Below, piece after piece: positions 18,801 through 28,000 of a DNA stretch of 64,000 nt. The notes beneath the pieces are model-generated. The model did not search any database. It was not told the DNA's origin and worked only from the letters and a program-made list of their open reading frames with translations. A program made the translations under genes and the position numbers. The stretch is from Chitinophaga oryzae (GTDB lineage Bacteria; Bacteroidota; Bacteroidia; Chitinophagales; Chitinophagaceae): contig NZ_CP051204.2 of assembly GCF_012516375.2 (NCBI RefSeq), forward strand, positions 4,526,001 through 4,590,000, written 5' to 3'. How positions within the stretch are numbered: position 1 is the stretch's first letter; each line of letters opens with the position of its first letter.

Positions 18801-19329
18801 TGGCCGAATCCGCCGCTATATAACGTTGGGCTTCTTCCATCGGAGCGGGGAAGCTGCGGAAATCGAGGCGGGTGATGGCGAACCGTAGTTGCTCCGGGGA
18901 CTGGATAAACTGCCTGGGCATACCAGATTCATCTTCCCGGAAAACCGTGCGCAATATCTCGTGCCTGTCGATGATGATATTCATCGCCCGGGAGAAAATA
19001 TCAATATTAAAATCTCCTTTCAGCTCCATGGAGAACGGGAGGTTATAAGCGAGGCTGCCTGCCTCCAGCTGGCTGAGCACCCACAGGCGCTGTTGGCTGG
19101 GCGACAACGGATAGCTGGGCTGCGCCGGCGCGGATGGTATCGCCACGAATGCCTTTCCGCCGGCATATTTTTTCAGGTAGGAAATGATCTGCGGCTTGTG
19201 TGCCCGCAGCAGCTCAATGTGCCTGTCTTCGATATCATCCTGCTCAAAGCTTACCTGCAGGTCATCTTCGTCCAGCGCAACATAAATACTGTTCCTTTCC
19301 AGCTCTGCTAACAAATCGAGGATATCCAT
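12808..19329 (-). CDS. Two-module NRPS: docking - C-A(Ser)-PCP - C-A(Ser)-PCP
   Basis: This 2173-residue protein opens with a TubC-like docking domain (about 1-55, LLAELERNSIYVALDEDDL). C1 follows (about 72-500, HHIISDGWS), then A1 (about 530-1020), PCP1 (GGHSLKATQ near 1060), C2 (about 1118-1560, HHIITDG), A2 (about 1575-2065) and PCP2 (GGDSILAI near 2103). Both A domains have the pocket D-V-W-H-V-S-L-I-D-K, which is the serine type found in EntF-like synthetases. The two A domains are almost identical in DNA over ~1.5 kb, while the C domains differ, showing recent duplication or gene conversion. No epimerase is present, so L-Ser-L-Ser is the simplest prediction. It starts 2 bases after the stop of the KS-AT-ACP gene, so translation is probably coupled. 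Confidence 0.92.
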   Translation of the reverse strand: MDILDLLAELERNSIYVALDEDDLQVSFEQDDIEDRHIELLRAHKPQIISYLKKYAGGKAFVAIPSAPAQPSYPLSPSQQRLWVLSQLEAGSLAYNLPFSMELKGDFNIDIFSRAMNIIIDRHEILRTVFREDESGMPRQFIQSPEQLRFAITRLDFRSFPAPMEEAQRYIAADSATLFDLQQGPLLRMALLQVAEETYIFYYNMHHIISDGWSMDVLGRDVISCYRALAAGLAPALQPLAIQYKDYAVWQHEQLHTAAGMAAKAYWKELLSGELPELSLPGSKPRPVVKTFSGRRCRTYLSPGLTAQLRAFTRAEGGSLFMTLLAAWKVLLYRYTGEQDIIIGTPAAGRNHADLENQIGFYVNTLPLRNEVNGQSSFTAFATQLRANTLRAYTHQAYPFDYILGETDVRRNTSRSALFDVMIALQNIGERNAGTIVSGDSDTITDMGHCYAKFDMEINIYEEGEALSVVADYNTDIFHGHQVTQLLQHFKQLTAAMLADPGQAIDSVDFLTAAEKEQLLRGFNDTAVNYAPGKTVLDLFREAVVASPDNKAIVYEDRALNYREMDTLSNQLAHYLQDRHQLQSGALAGILLERSEWLPVTIMAILKCGAAYVPLDVHYPQERIDYIRENGNLGVIIDETLLADFRKEQPQYGRELTLPALTGASLAYCIYTSGSTGHPKGVLNLHEGLYNRLLWMKEDLHIGPSDIFLQKTPYTFDVSVWELLLPFISGSCLVMARPEGHKDPQYLQQLIAQENVSVIHFVPSMLGAFLAGYQAGATPLRHVVCSGEELPAAMVAQFRELLPGVRIHNLYGPTEASIDVTAIDVTEASLDQGVSIGRPVANTQIYIVNPAMQLQPAGVAGELVIGGIQVARGYLDLPEQTASRFMPDPFKAGQRIYRTGDSARWLPDGTIQYLGRMDHQVKIRGNRIELGEVEQVLSSYIHIRQAVVTAQEVHGTKALVAYYVPSAATDKSELKNWLQQKLPEYMVPAYFVEMEDIPLTSSGKANRKALPPVSGGDMIRGEYVAPVTPMELQLVGIWQEVLGVSGIGVTDSFFELGGHSLKATQLIAAYFRTFRFRPKLQELFEHTTVRSHIALIHHSAGEVYERIAPAAATERYPLSSAQEMVWTLSQVKDGLIAYNIPTVSPAEPDFDPAAFKRALARLIDRHEILRTVFRTDADGMPYQYVLDSHGLNYVVEEADIRQAADPHQHIYHAIFENDLYRSFDLQNGPLFRVTLFHTSQGYYIYYLVHHIITDGISAEVAARDIRALYQEESRGTSVPLPQLDIQYKDFAVWEKDQLQQGHYDAHRKYWMQHLSGEIPPVDLPAARKRPAVKTHNGRYLSTYLPKALTAQLYDFTKKYNGSLFMTLLAAWNALLYRYTGQSDIVLGAPYAGRVHPDLENQIGCYINTLSLRNRVNGEGSFLSLYDQVKQHTLAAFQYQMYPFSQLVRDLKVRKDISRSNVLFDIMIALQNFEGKVEAPDKSEEELNSIVDLGMRYAKFDMEISLYERGEYIMFRLKYNTDVYDYDLIAGLMQHFKQFTAAMLADPGQAIDSVDFLTAAEKEQLLRGFNDTAVNYAPGKTVLDLFREAVVASPDNKAIVYEDRALNYREMDTLSNQLAHYLQDRHQLQSGALAGILLERSEWLPVTIMAILKCGAAYVPLDVHYPQERIDYIRENGNLGVIIDETLLADFRKEQPQYGRELTLPALTGASLAYCIYTSGSTGHPKGVLNLHEGLYNRLLWMKEDLHIGPSDIFLQKTPYTFDVSVWELLLPFISGSCLVMARPEGHKDPQYLQQLIAQENVSVIHFVPSMLGAFLAGYQAGATPLRHVVCSGEELPAAMVAQFRELLPGVRIHNLYGPTEASIDVTAIDVTEASLDQGVSIGRPVANTQIYIVNPAMQLQPAGVAGELVIGGIQVARGYLDLPEQTASRFMPDPFKAGQRIYRTGDSARWLPDGTIQYLGRMDHQVKIRGNRIELGEVEQVLSSYMHIRQAVVTAQEVHGTKALVAYYVPSAATDKSELKSWLQQKLPEYMVPAYFVEMEDIPLTSSGKANRKALPPVSGNDVIRREYVAPVTEMEQQLVAIWESVLDVEKIGVTDNFFDAGGDSILAIRLVSRINTVAGTSYTLAELFQYGTIQSLAARIEEDLAATPAKSPEEEDVMASFDLLRNEIFQNN
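13151..14690. repeat. Near-identical Ser A-domain repeat, copy 2 (module 2 of the gene)
   Basis: This segment matches 16286-17825 with only scattered single-base differences, at an offset of exactly 3135 bases (1045 codons). It covers the A domain from its N-terminal edge to the last core motifs. Identity breaks down sharply at the C-domain side around 14690, where CTGACCGGGG here pairs with CTGCCCGGGG. Confidence 0.88.
16286..17825. repeat. Near-identical Ser A-domain repeat, copy 1 (module 1 of the gene)
   Basis: This is the partner of 13151-14690, direct orientation, offset 3135 bases. Both copies encode the same serine-type pocket. The flanking C and PCP domains are clearly divergent, so only the A domain was homogenised or duplicated. 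Confidence 0.88.
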
Positions 19330-19331
19330 AG

Positions 19332-22300
19332 CTATATTTTAATTTTTTTGGTTTGCTGGGTGACTTTTCTCGTGGCCGTAAGGCGGGTCATAATTTCAAT
19401 TTCGCGGCTGATGCGTTGTATATTGGCGTCGGTATAAAAATCCTGTATGTTCATTTCCACGCTGAACTCCTTTTGTATCCTGCCCAACAGGGACATCGCG
19501 CGGAGTGAGTCACCTCCCAGTAAAAAGAAATCGTCCGTGATGCCGATGGTATCAACACCAAAAAACTGACACCACAGTTCACACAAACGGGATTGTATGG
19601 CATTCTGCGGCGGCACCGGGTCTCCCAGTTCTTCCGGCCTGCTGCGCGTATCCGTTACCGTTACAGTACCGGCTTCAGGCGTCACCTGCAGCACTTCGGG
19701 CTGCACTATGCCGGCGCCGGCCTGCATATGACTGAAGGGGTCCACTCTTGCAGGCAACGACGTCTGCTGAAAACAATACAGCGGTAACATGGTCTTCCTG
19801 ACCGCCGCATCTTTATAGAGCGTCTGCCAGTTCACCTTTACGCCATATTTCCAGCAGGTGGCCAGGGCCAGCTGCATGTATTCGTTATCGTTAGCCTGTT
19901 CCTTTGCGGTACGGACGGTGGTCACGGGGATAAAGGACTCCTGGTAGCCCGGTTGATGCTTCAGCAGCCCGGTAAGTGTTTTGCCGGGTCCTGCTTCTAT
20001 GAAAACAGTCTCCTTCGGGAGCTGCTGCAGCAAGGCTGCCAGACCGTCCGCAAACAGTACGGTGTGCCTGAGATGAGCTACCCAGTAATCCGGCGACGTA
20101 GCCTGTTCCGCCGTGATCAGCTGCCCGGTGAGATTGGAGTAATAAGGGATAGTGGGCGTTGAGAACTGATAACCAGCCAGCCAGGTACGGAACGCAGGGA
20201 GCATATCGTCCATCATGGCAGAGTGAAAGGCATGGGAGGTATTTAACCTGACCGTGGAGATAGCCGCTGCCTGCAGCTTTTCAGCCGCCTGCTGCACTTC
20301 TGTCCCTGGACCTGCCAGCACGCAGGTACCAGGCGTGTTGATGGCGGCCACCGACAATCCGGGGGTGAGGAAAGGTTGCACCTGCTCCCGGCTTGCCTGC
20401 ACAGCCAGCATCGCGCCGGGCGCCAATGCATACATCAAACGGGCTCTCTCCGTAACGATACGCAAGCCGTCTTCCATACTGAATACGCCGCTGATACAAG
20501 CGGCCACATATTCGCCAAGGCTATGCCCTATCATGGCCGCAGGCTTTATGCCCGCCTGCAGCAGCCAATCGGCCAGCGCATACTCCACCAGGAACAGGAG
20601 CGGTTGCGTGTATACCGTTTGATGAACAGCACTGTCATCTGCCGGCGCCTGGCTCATGTACCCCAGTATAGCGGCCGGGTCCAGGCCCAGCAAGGGTCGC
20701 AGCACCGCAAATCCCCTGTCCATCACCTGCCGGAAATACGGCTGCTGGTGGTATAGATCCGCCGCCATACGGAAATATTGCGTTCCCTGGCCGGGGAACA
20801 TAAAAACGGTTTTTACATTCGTGGCCATCACACTGCGTGGGGTGGAACTCCTGAGTTTTGATAACAGGTCCTGGAAACCGGCGGCTGCAATGCTTTCACG
20901 GCAACGGTGATGCTGACGGCCGGTAGCCAGCGTATAGGCCACATCCGCTATATGGATGTCCGGATTATCTTCCAGGAAATCTGCCAGTTGCAGTTTATAC
21001 GCATTCAATGAAGCCGTTGTTTTGGCAGAGAGCAGCAAGGGGGCGCTGACAGCGGCCGTTCCTGTTGCCACCGGCGCTTCTTCCAGGACAATATGCGCGT
21101 TGGTGCCGCCAATACCGAAGCTGCTCACGCCCGCCCTGCGAGGCACTTCAGGGGCATGCTGCCAATGGGACAGCTCACTGTTCACATAAAACGGTCCGCC
21201 CGCAAAATTGATCTCGGGATTCGCTTTTGTGTAATGCAGTGAAGGAGGCAGTTGTTGATGCTTCAGCGCCAGTGTGGCTTTAATAAGGCCTGCCACGCCT
21301 GCGGCGGCATCCAGGTGGCCGATATTCGACTTCACGGCGCCAATGGCGCAGCGATGCCGGGTATTATAGCCGAATGCTTTGTTCAGCGCTTCTATTTCCG
21401 TAGGATCGCCGAGGCGCGTGCCGGTGCCGTGTGTTTCGATGTAACTGATTGTCTCGGGCGTCACTTCGGCAACACGATGCGCCATACGAATACATTCTGC
21501 CTGCCCTTCAATACTGGGAGCGGTATAGCCGACTTTACGGCGGCCATCATTATTTACTGCGCTCGCTTTGATCACCGCGTAAATATGATCGTTGTCACGC
21601 AGCGCATCATCAAATCTTTTGAGGACTACCACGCCGGCGCCTTCTCCCCATACCGTTCCGGAGGCTTTCTCGTCAAAAGCACGACAGTGACCATCGGCGG
21701 AAGCGATCAGTCCCTCCTGGAACAAGTAGCCTTTAGGTTCGTAGCTGGCCACGCTCACGCCGCCCGCTACTGCTATGCTGCATTCCTTCAGCAACAGGTT
21801 ACGGCAGGCGATGTGCACCGCGCTGAGTGAGCCTGAACAGGCCGTATCTACCAGGTAGCCAGGGCCTTTCAGTCCAAGTTTATAGGCAATCAATGTGCTG
21901 ATAAAATCCTTGTTGGCCATCCGGCTGGCCAGGAACGCGCTCACGCCGGCAACAGGGTGCAGCATCCTGTAGGCGCGCCAGTTCAGGTTATCGGAAGCCG
22001 CGAGGTAGAGCCCTATCGTTTCCTGTTCCGCGGCGGCATAACCGGCATCGTCGAGCGCAGACCACACCAGCTCATGCATGATGCGGACCTGCGGGTCCAG
22101 CACCGCAGCCTCTTCTTTCGTATAACCGAAGAAGTTATAATCGAAGCTACCCGGCTGATCTATAAACGAGGCGGCCGGCACAAACGCCGGATTGTTGTAT
22201 ATCTCAGGCGCTACCTGTAAAGCCTTCAGTTCTTCACCGGAAAAGAAATGAACCAGTTCCTTTCCGTCCGCCAGGTTTTTCCAGAAAGACAACAAGTCTC

Positions 22301-22367
22301 TCGACTGCGGGAAACGCCCTGACATGCCAATGATGGCAATGTCCTTTTTCCTGGATGACTTTTCCAT
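19332..22367 (-). CDS. PKS module KS-AT-ACP (malonyl type)
   Basis: This 1011-residue type I polyketide synthase starts MEKSSRKKDIAIIGMSGRFP. The ketosynthase (about 8-430) has C177 in DTACSGSL plus HGTGT and KSNIGHLD. The acyltransferase (about 525-830) has FPGQGTQ, S616 in GHSLGEY and the HAFH motif, which points to malonyl-CoA rather than methylmalonyl-CoA. An ACP near 920-990 carries S954 in LGGDSL. No ketoreductase or dehydratase is present, so it should leave a beta-keto extension. Its position right after the receptor gene and before the double Ser NRPS suggests it inserts a C2 unit ahead of Ser-Ser. The gap before it holds a 13-bp hairpin. Confidence 0.93.
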   Translation of the reverse strand: MEKSSRKKDIAIIGMSGRFPQSRDLLSFWKNLADGKELVHFFSGEELKALQVAPEIYNNPAFVPAASFIDQPGSFDYNFFGYTKEEAAVLDPQVRIMHELVWSALDDAGYAAAEQETIGLYLAASDNLNWRAYRMLHPVAGVSAFLASRMANKDFISTLIAYKLGLKGPGYLVDTACSGSLSAVHIACRNLLLKECSIAVAGGVSVASYEPKGYLFQEGLIASADGHCRAFDEKASGTVWGEGAGVVVLKRFDDALRDNDHIYAVIKASAVNNDGRRKVGYTAPSIEGQAECIRMAHRVAEVTPETISYIETHGTGTRLGDPTEIEALNKAFGYNTRHRCAIGAVKSNIGHLDAAAGVAGLIKATLALKHQQLPPSLHYTKANPEINFAGGPFYVNSELSHWQHAPEVPRRAGVSSFGIGGTNAHIVLEEAPVATGTAAVSAPLLLSAKTTASLNAYKLQLADFLEDNPDIHIADVAYTLATGRQHHRCRESIAAAGFQDLLSKLRSSTPRSVMATNVKTVFMFPGQGTQYFRMAADLYHQQPYFRQVMDRGFAVLRPLLGLDPAAILGYMSQAPADDSAVHQTVYTQPLLFLVEYALADWLLQAGIKPAAMIGHSLGEYVAACISGVFSMEDGLRIVTERARLMYALAPGAMLAVQASREQVQPFLTPGLSVAAINTPGTCVLAGPGTEVQQAAEKLQAAAISTVRLNTSHAFHSAMMDDMLPAFRTWLAGYQFSTPTIPYYSNLTGQLITAEQATSPDYWVAHLRHTVLFADGLAALLQQLPKETVFIEAGPGKTLTGLLKHQPGYQESFIPVTTVRTAKEQANDNEYMQLALATCWKYGVKVNWQTLYKDAAVRKTMLPLYCFQQTSLPARVDPFSHMQAGAGIVQPEVLQVTPEAGTVTVTDTRSRPEELGDPVPPQNAIQSRLCELWCQFFGVDTIGITDDFFLLGGDSLRAMSLLGRIQKEFSVEMNIQDFYTDANIQRISREIEIMTRLTATRKVTQQTKKIKI

Positions 22368-22426
22368 TTACAATAAAAGTTTTATGCAGTTATAAGGGGA
22401 TGGGGTGACAATTAAACAATACATCG

Positions 22427-22459
22427 CTGATTGCCGTCCCTGGGAAGGACGGCGATCAG
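22427..22459 (-). terminator. Hairpin after the outer-membrane receptor gene (terminator-like or attenuator)
   Basis: CTGATTGCCGTCC (22427-22439) pairs with GGACGGCGATCAG (22447-22459), with a single mismatch or G-U wobble and a 7-base loop. It lies 25 bases after the receptor stop in the direction of transcription and 60 bases before the start of the KS-AT-ACP gene. No strong T-tract follows, so it may be a partial terminator or an RNA-stability element. Confidence 0.5.
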
Positions 22460-22484
22460 TTATCATCAGTAAAATGAATTAAAA

Positions 22485-24884
22485 TCAGTTGGCCCTGTTA
22501 TTCTCAGATTGGCCGGTAGTCCTGTTTTTGAAATCCGTTTTGGTCAGCTTACCAAAATTATAGGTAAGAACAAAACGGAAGTAATTGGTGCTATAGGTCC
22601 TGTCAAAGAAAATATAGGTTTTACCTACATTGTAATTGCCTCTGGACGCTGTGCTGTGGAAGATATCATTGGCCAGTAATTTCAGGCGGAGTTTATTCCG
22701 CAGGAAATCCCTTTCAACACCAAGGGTGACGGTAGCGCGATGCTTATCGTAGTACAGTCCGGAGTATTTATCCCCTGCATACCATGCCAGCAGCTGTATC
22801 CTGAAAAGGTCCGGTACCGTAAAGGTATTGCTGGTATACAGGTAGATCTGCGGTTTGGGCGTCAGCAGTTCAAAGTTGTATTTGTTGTCAACCTGTTTGA
22901 GATAATTCAAACTCACGCTGTTCACGGAGCTCCACCATTTACGCACGCTGAACGATTTGGACAGGGTCGCGGAATACAAATGTCCCCTGAAGAGGTTAAT
23001 GGCTTTCAGCACATAACTGTTGGGCGTGTTGCCTCTCAGCGCAGCTGCATCGATAGGATCGATGGTGTAATTGTACCCGATCTTCAGGTCGTAGTCGCTA
23101 TAGTTGGCGCCCACTTCGAAAGAATGTGTTTTCTCGGGGATCAGATTGGGATTACCTTCTATCGTTGTAAAAGGGTCCTGGTATATCACCAGCGGGTTAA
23201 GCGATTGATAACGCGGGCGGGTGATCCTGGAAGAATAGGCCGCACGCAGCTTCAGTTTGTTCGTCAGCGTAGCAGAGACGGAAGCATTCGGGAAGATATT
23301 GAAATAGCTGTCCGACAGCGATTGACCGCTGTTAGCACTGGTGGTCAGGTCGTAGTTCGTCCACTCTCCCCTGGCTCCCAGGCTGTAATTCACCTTCCTG
23401 GCGAAGGTACCGCTGTAGCTGATATAGGCAGCAGGGATCTTCTCCACATACCTGAACTTATTGGAAAGGCCGGAATCCCGCTTAAAGTTGCTGCCATCCG
23501 GACCAATGAAGAAGTTGGTGCCGGAGGAGTTTTCAACGTAGCTGAACTTCGCGCCTATCTCCAGCCGGTCGCCGGAAGCGAACACCTTCGCGTAATCTGC
23601 CTGTGTGGTGGAGATGGAGATACCATGGTCCACCAGGTTTTTAAGGAACCGGCGCCCCTCTGCCCCATTCACCACACTGTTTTCTTCAATAAAATCATTG
23701 ATATCGGAGTTGAATTTCGAATACTGTGTTCCTATAAACAGCGTGCTCCCGAGCGTGTCTGTTTTCAGGTTATAGTTCAAGGTCACGGAGTGATTCCAGC
23801 GTTGGTCGTCTTTGTTGATGCCGCTGGTATAATAACTTTTGTCCGTTTTGTTATCGATGGCGTTGCGGCTGTTGGTGGTGCCGCCCATTTTTTCGAGATA
23901 ACCGCTGTAAGCCAGCGAGATATTTGATTTTTCGCTGAAATTATATTGTGCTCCCAGCCCGTAGTTGGAATAGTTTTTCATTTTCCTGTTCCAGTCGGTC
24001 CATAAATCGGAGTTCATGTAGTCGTCTGCCGCGGACCGGCTACGGATGGTATGCAGCCTTTCTTTGGTGTCCCCCCAGAGGATGGAATAGTTACCAACGA
24101 GCGACAGCCTTCCTCTCATATAGCTCAAATCGAGCGAGGAACTGGCATTGGACCCTCCGAACGGGCTGTGTGTAAGGAATTGGTTAAAGGTGCCCATCAG
24201 CCCTTCCTCTGTCTTTACTTTGGTGATGACATTGATCACTGCTTTCCCTTCGGCGTCATATTTTGCGGAGGGGTTGCCGATGATCTCGATCTTTGCTATC
24301 TGTGAGGTAGGAATAGAAGCGAGTCTTTCAGCAGTGATCTGTTTACCGTTCAGGTAGATGATGGCCTCCCCTTTGCCAAATACGCTGAAACGTCCTTCAG
24401 ACTCCAGTACATTGGGCGAGCGGGTGAGTATCTCCGTAACGGAATTACTGGAAGCGAGCGCTGTATTGGCCACATTCACTTCTACCGTTCCATTGTTGGA
24501 ATACCTTACCAGGGGGGTATTGCTCACCACCTGTACTTCATTAAGGTGATATTTGGACCTGGCCACAAGGATCGTTCCCAGGTTCATCTGGGCTTCTCCC
24601 TGGTATTGGACCCTGATAACGGTATCCGGGAATTGCAGGGAGTTAAACTTCAGGTAGAACTCCTTGCGGTTGATACCCGCCAGTTCAAAATTTCCGTCTG
24701 TAAAGGCGGCGCCTTTCACGAAGGCGGAGTCCGGGGCGGACAGCAGGATCACATTACCAATGAGCGGTTCGTTGGCAGGATTAACGATCTTCCCTTTGAC
24801 GGTGGTTACCTGCTGTGCAGCAACAGGCACATTGAAACAGACAAGGGCAAACGAAATAATGAGGGCAAATACTGAGATTTTCAT
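22485..24884 (-). CDS. TonB-dependent-type outer-membrane beta-barrel receptor
   Basis: This 799-residue protein begins with a signal peptide (MKISVFALIISFALVCFNVPVAA, cut near AQQ). Next come a CarboxypepD_reg-like beta-sandwich (about 27-110, VKGKIVNPANEPLIGNVILL) and a plug-like region (about 130-220, NSVTEILTRSPNVL, with IIYLNGKQI and IEIIGNPSAKYDAEGKAVINVITK). A long beta barrel of the OMP_b-brl_3 type runs to the C-terminus (FRFVLTYNFG). This is the Bacteroidota receptor branch lacking the classic SusC C-terminal features. Its place inside the biosynthetic operon, between an NRPS and a PKS gene, suggests uptake or recognition of the product or of a product-metal complex; this is inference. 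Flanking gaps of 131 and 117 bases are larger than elsewhere in the operon, so it may have its own promoter. Confidence 0.9.
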   Translation of the reverse strand: MKISVFALIISFALVCFNVPVAAQQVTTVKGKIVNPANEPLIGNVILLSAPDSAFVKGAAFTDGNFELAGINRKEFYLKFNSLQFPDTVIRVQYQGEAQMNLGTILVARSKYHLNEVQVVSNTPLVRYSNNGTVEVNVANTALASSNSVTEILTRSPNVLESEGRFSVFGKGEAIIYLNGKQITAERLASIPTSQIAKIEIIGNPSAKYDAEGKAVINVITKVKTEEGLMGTFNQFLTHSPFGGSNASSSLDLSYMRGRLSLVGNYSILWGDTKERLHTIRSRSAADDYMNSDLWTDWNRKMKNYSNYGLGAQYNFSEKSNISLAYSGYLEKMGGTTNSRNAIDNKTDKSYYTSGINKDDQRWNHSVTLNYNLKTDTLGSTLFIGTQYSKFNSDINDFIEENSVVNGAEGRRFLKNLVDHGISISTTQADYAKVFASGDRLEIGAKFSYVENSSGTNFFIGPDGSNFKRDSGLSNKFRYVEKIPAAYISYSGTFARKVNYSLGARGEWTNYDLTTSANSGQSLSDSYFNIFPNASVSATLTNKLKLRAAYSSRITRPRYQSLNPLVIYQDPFTTIEGNPNLIPEKTHSFEVGANYSDYDLKIGYNYTIDPIDAAALRGNTPNSYVLKAINLFRGHLYSATLSKSFSVRKWWSSVNSVSLNYLKQVDNKYNFELLTPKPQIYLYTSNTFTVPDLFRIQLLAWYAGDKYSGLYYDKHRATVTLGVERDFLRNKLRLKLLANDIFHSTASRGNYNVGKTYIFFDRTYSTNYFRFVLTYNFGKLTKTDFKNRTTGQSENNRAN

Positions 24885-25015
24885 CTAAAAGCTGTTGGTT
24901 AAACATTAATTCTCAAAGCTCCCAAAGGGGGAAAAGGTTCATATGCTGTCAGTAACTTCTAACGGGTTCTCATCTCCGGGTTCCGAAAATGAAAATAAAC
25001 AATTCCGGCACATTA

Positions 25016-28000
25016 TCAGAAACTAAAATCGATGTCCGGCACCTGTTCATTTTCAACGGCAAGTGAGATGTCCAGTGAGGCTACATCTGCCTGTGGCGCG
25101 GCATTGATGGCCCCTAACAGTTTTTCGTAGCGAAGGAACAGCAGCGTAATATTGTCTTTATCGTACCAGTCGGCGTTCGCGGTCACTACTCCCTGCAGCC
25201 CGCTGGCTGTTTCCATGCAGTTCACCAGCAGCGGCAGGCGGCTGTGCAGCGACCCTACATGCCGGTACTTCAGCGTGATCTCTTCTCCTATGGAAATTTC
25301 GTCATAGTCAAAGGAAGGTGGCTGTACCACGAAAAGGCAGTCCAGCTGTATATCTGCAGCCACGGCTTCCGGAATATCCTGGTGCGCGTCGAGGTCGAGG
25401 GTCATGGCATGCACGCGGTCCAGCAGCGTTGGCAAATCGACAGCAAAGTCCTGTACGCGCAGTGGCAGCGTCTTTACGAACATACCTGGCTGGTGGTGCA
25501 GCACATGGCTGGTGCGGCCGGAATTGAGTGTGCCGATACAGATATCGTCTTTGCCGGTTAACTTATGCACCAGCGCCAGGAAGGCTGACAGCATCAGTAC
25601 GTGCAGGGTACTGTTCAGCTCACGGGCTGTTTGCTTCAACTCCTGCAGGGTGGCCATATCCCAGGAGAAGGTATATTCCACGGCAGGCATTTGCCCGTTG
25701 CCGTTATAAAAATCGGGCGGCAGCAGGGGTTGCCAGTCGTAGCCTTCCAGGTACCGTTCCCAGAAACCGGGCTGCTGTAAGGCCGCCTGTTGCTGTTGCC
25801 AGGGCACATAGTCGCGGAACTGAAAGCCGTCTTCCGGCAGGACGCCAGGAGCCTGGTACATCTCGCCCAATTTGTTGATCAGCACCGCGGTCGACCATCC
25901 ATCAAGGATAATATGATGCCCGGCAAACGCCAGCAACTGGCGGTGATTAGCCTCTATCAGCGCTACGCGCAGCAGCAAATCATTTTCCAGGTCGAAGGGA
26001 TGGTTGACATACGCCGCTGCTTCATTTTCCCATGAGGCCGTTGCCGTTATGAGGTCTATGCTGAACCTGGCAGCGGCAGCATCTCTCACCAGCTGGCAGG
26101 ACACCCCGTCTTTCTCGCTGAAATTGGTCCGCAGTATCTCGTATTTTTCAATCAGGCGGACAAACACCTCCTGCAGGCGCTCCGGATGCAGGCGGCCCGT
26201 TACTTCATACACTGCAAAAACATTATAGGGGGCAGCGCCGGCAGGGTGCTGCTGAGCAGACAGCCAGATGCCCTGCTGGCCGGGCGTGAGCGGAAACGTT
26301 TTCTCCACCGGCGCCGGCGGGATGACGTTCACCGGCTGCATCGCCACCTGTTTTTCCAGGTACTGGGCCATTCCCTCCACCGTGGGATGATGGAACACGT
26401 CCCTCATCGAAACAGGATAACCCAGCAGATGCACCTGGTTCACCAGCCGCATCGCATTGATGGAGTGGCCGCCGAGGGAAAAGAAGTCTTCATTGATGCC
26501 AGGCAAATGTTTCAGTGCCAGTGTCTCTTTATACATCCTGCACAATTCGTACTGTAAAGTGGTAACAGCAGCTTTCCGGGTATTGCCGGCATGTATGGGC
26601 TCCACCTCCCAGGCGGACATAAGGCCTCTGTCGACTTTATTATTCGGCGTCAGCGGAAAAGCGTCGGCCTGTTTGATCACCCGGGGCACCATATATTCAG
26701 GCAGCTCGTCTTTCAGCGCCTCTATCAGCGCTGCTGTATCTACCGGCTTATCTGCGATAAGGTAGGCCACCAGCAATGCCTCCTGCCCTATCTGCTTACG
26801 GGCTATCACTACGGCATTGCGCACAGATGGTTTTTTCAGCAGCAGCGTCTCTATCTCGCCCAGCTCTATGCGGTAACCGCGGATCTTTACCTGGAAATCG
26901 TTTCTGCCCAGGAACTTTATTTCGCCTTCATCCGTCCAGTATCCCAGGTCGCCGGTTTCATATACTGTCTGGCCGGGCACAAAAGGATCGGAAATGAAGC
27001 GGCGGCTCGTTAGTTCGGGCTGACTGAAATATCCTTTCGCCAGTCCTTCACCGCCGATGTAAATAGCGCCGGGCGTACCTTTGCCGGCCAGTGAGAAATC
27101 GGGATGAAGGATATAGATGCGGGTGTTATTAATGGGAGCCCCGATGATATCCGCATCTGTAGGGCAAGTCAGTTTTTTGCAGGTAGAGTAAATCGTTGTT
27201 TCCGTAGGACCGTACAGGTTCCATACCTCCCCGCATTTCGAAAGCATATTGGCTGCCAGGGCCTGGCCCAGCAGGTCGCCGCCACACATCAGTTTCAGTT
27301 TCCGGCTGCCTTTCCATCCCGCATCAAACAATACCTGGTAAAAGCCGGGAGTTCCCTGTAAGATATCGGGGTCAATGGCATACAATCGTGCGATCATCTG
27401 CTCCGGCTGGTACAACAGCCGGCGATCGGCAATATATACCGTGGCTCCCGCCGTGAGCGGTCCGAAGAATTCCAGTACGGAGATATCGAAAGAAGGCGTG
27501 GTAACGGAGAAAAACGTATCTCCCGGCGCGATGCCCGGACGGGAAATAATGCTCAACAGGAGGTTCAGCAGGGCGCCATGGCTTATTTCCACGCCCTTGG
27601 GATTACCGGTAGACCCGGAGGTGTATATGATATAAGCGCTGTTGGCAGCGGCCACCTGTGGCAGCTCCGCGTCCGGGGCAGGCAGCAGCAGCGCTTCTGG
27701 CCGGAGGGTGTTGTACTCTGCCATGGCTGTTGCAGCGATCAACAGGGAAGGCTGACTGTTTTCGAGAATATATTGCGTCCGCGCCTCCGGCAAATCCGGG
27801 TCCACCGGGATGTAGGCCCGCCCTGATCTGAGCACGCCCAGCAGTACGGCCACCAGCTGCGCAGAGCGGGGCAGCATGACGGCTACCGGCGCCGCATTAT
27901 CCCCCGCCACAGCGGCAATGTGCCGGGCAATATTACCTGCAGCCTCGTCCAGCTCCGTATAGGTGTAACTGTTATGATCATCTTTCACCGCCACCTTTCC

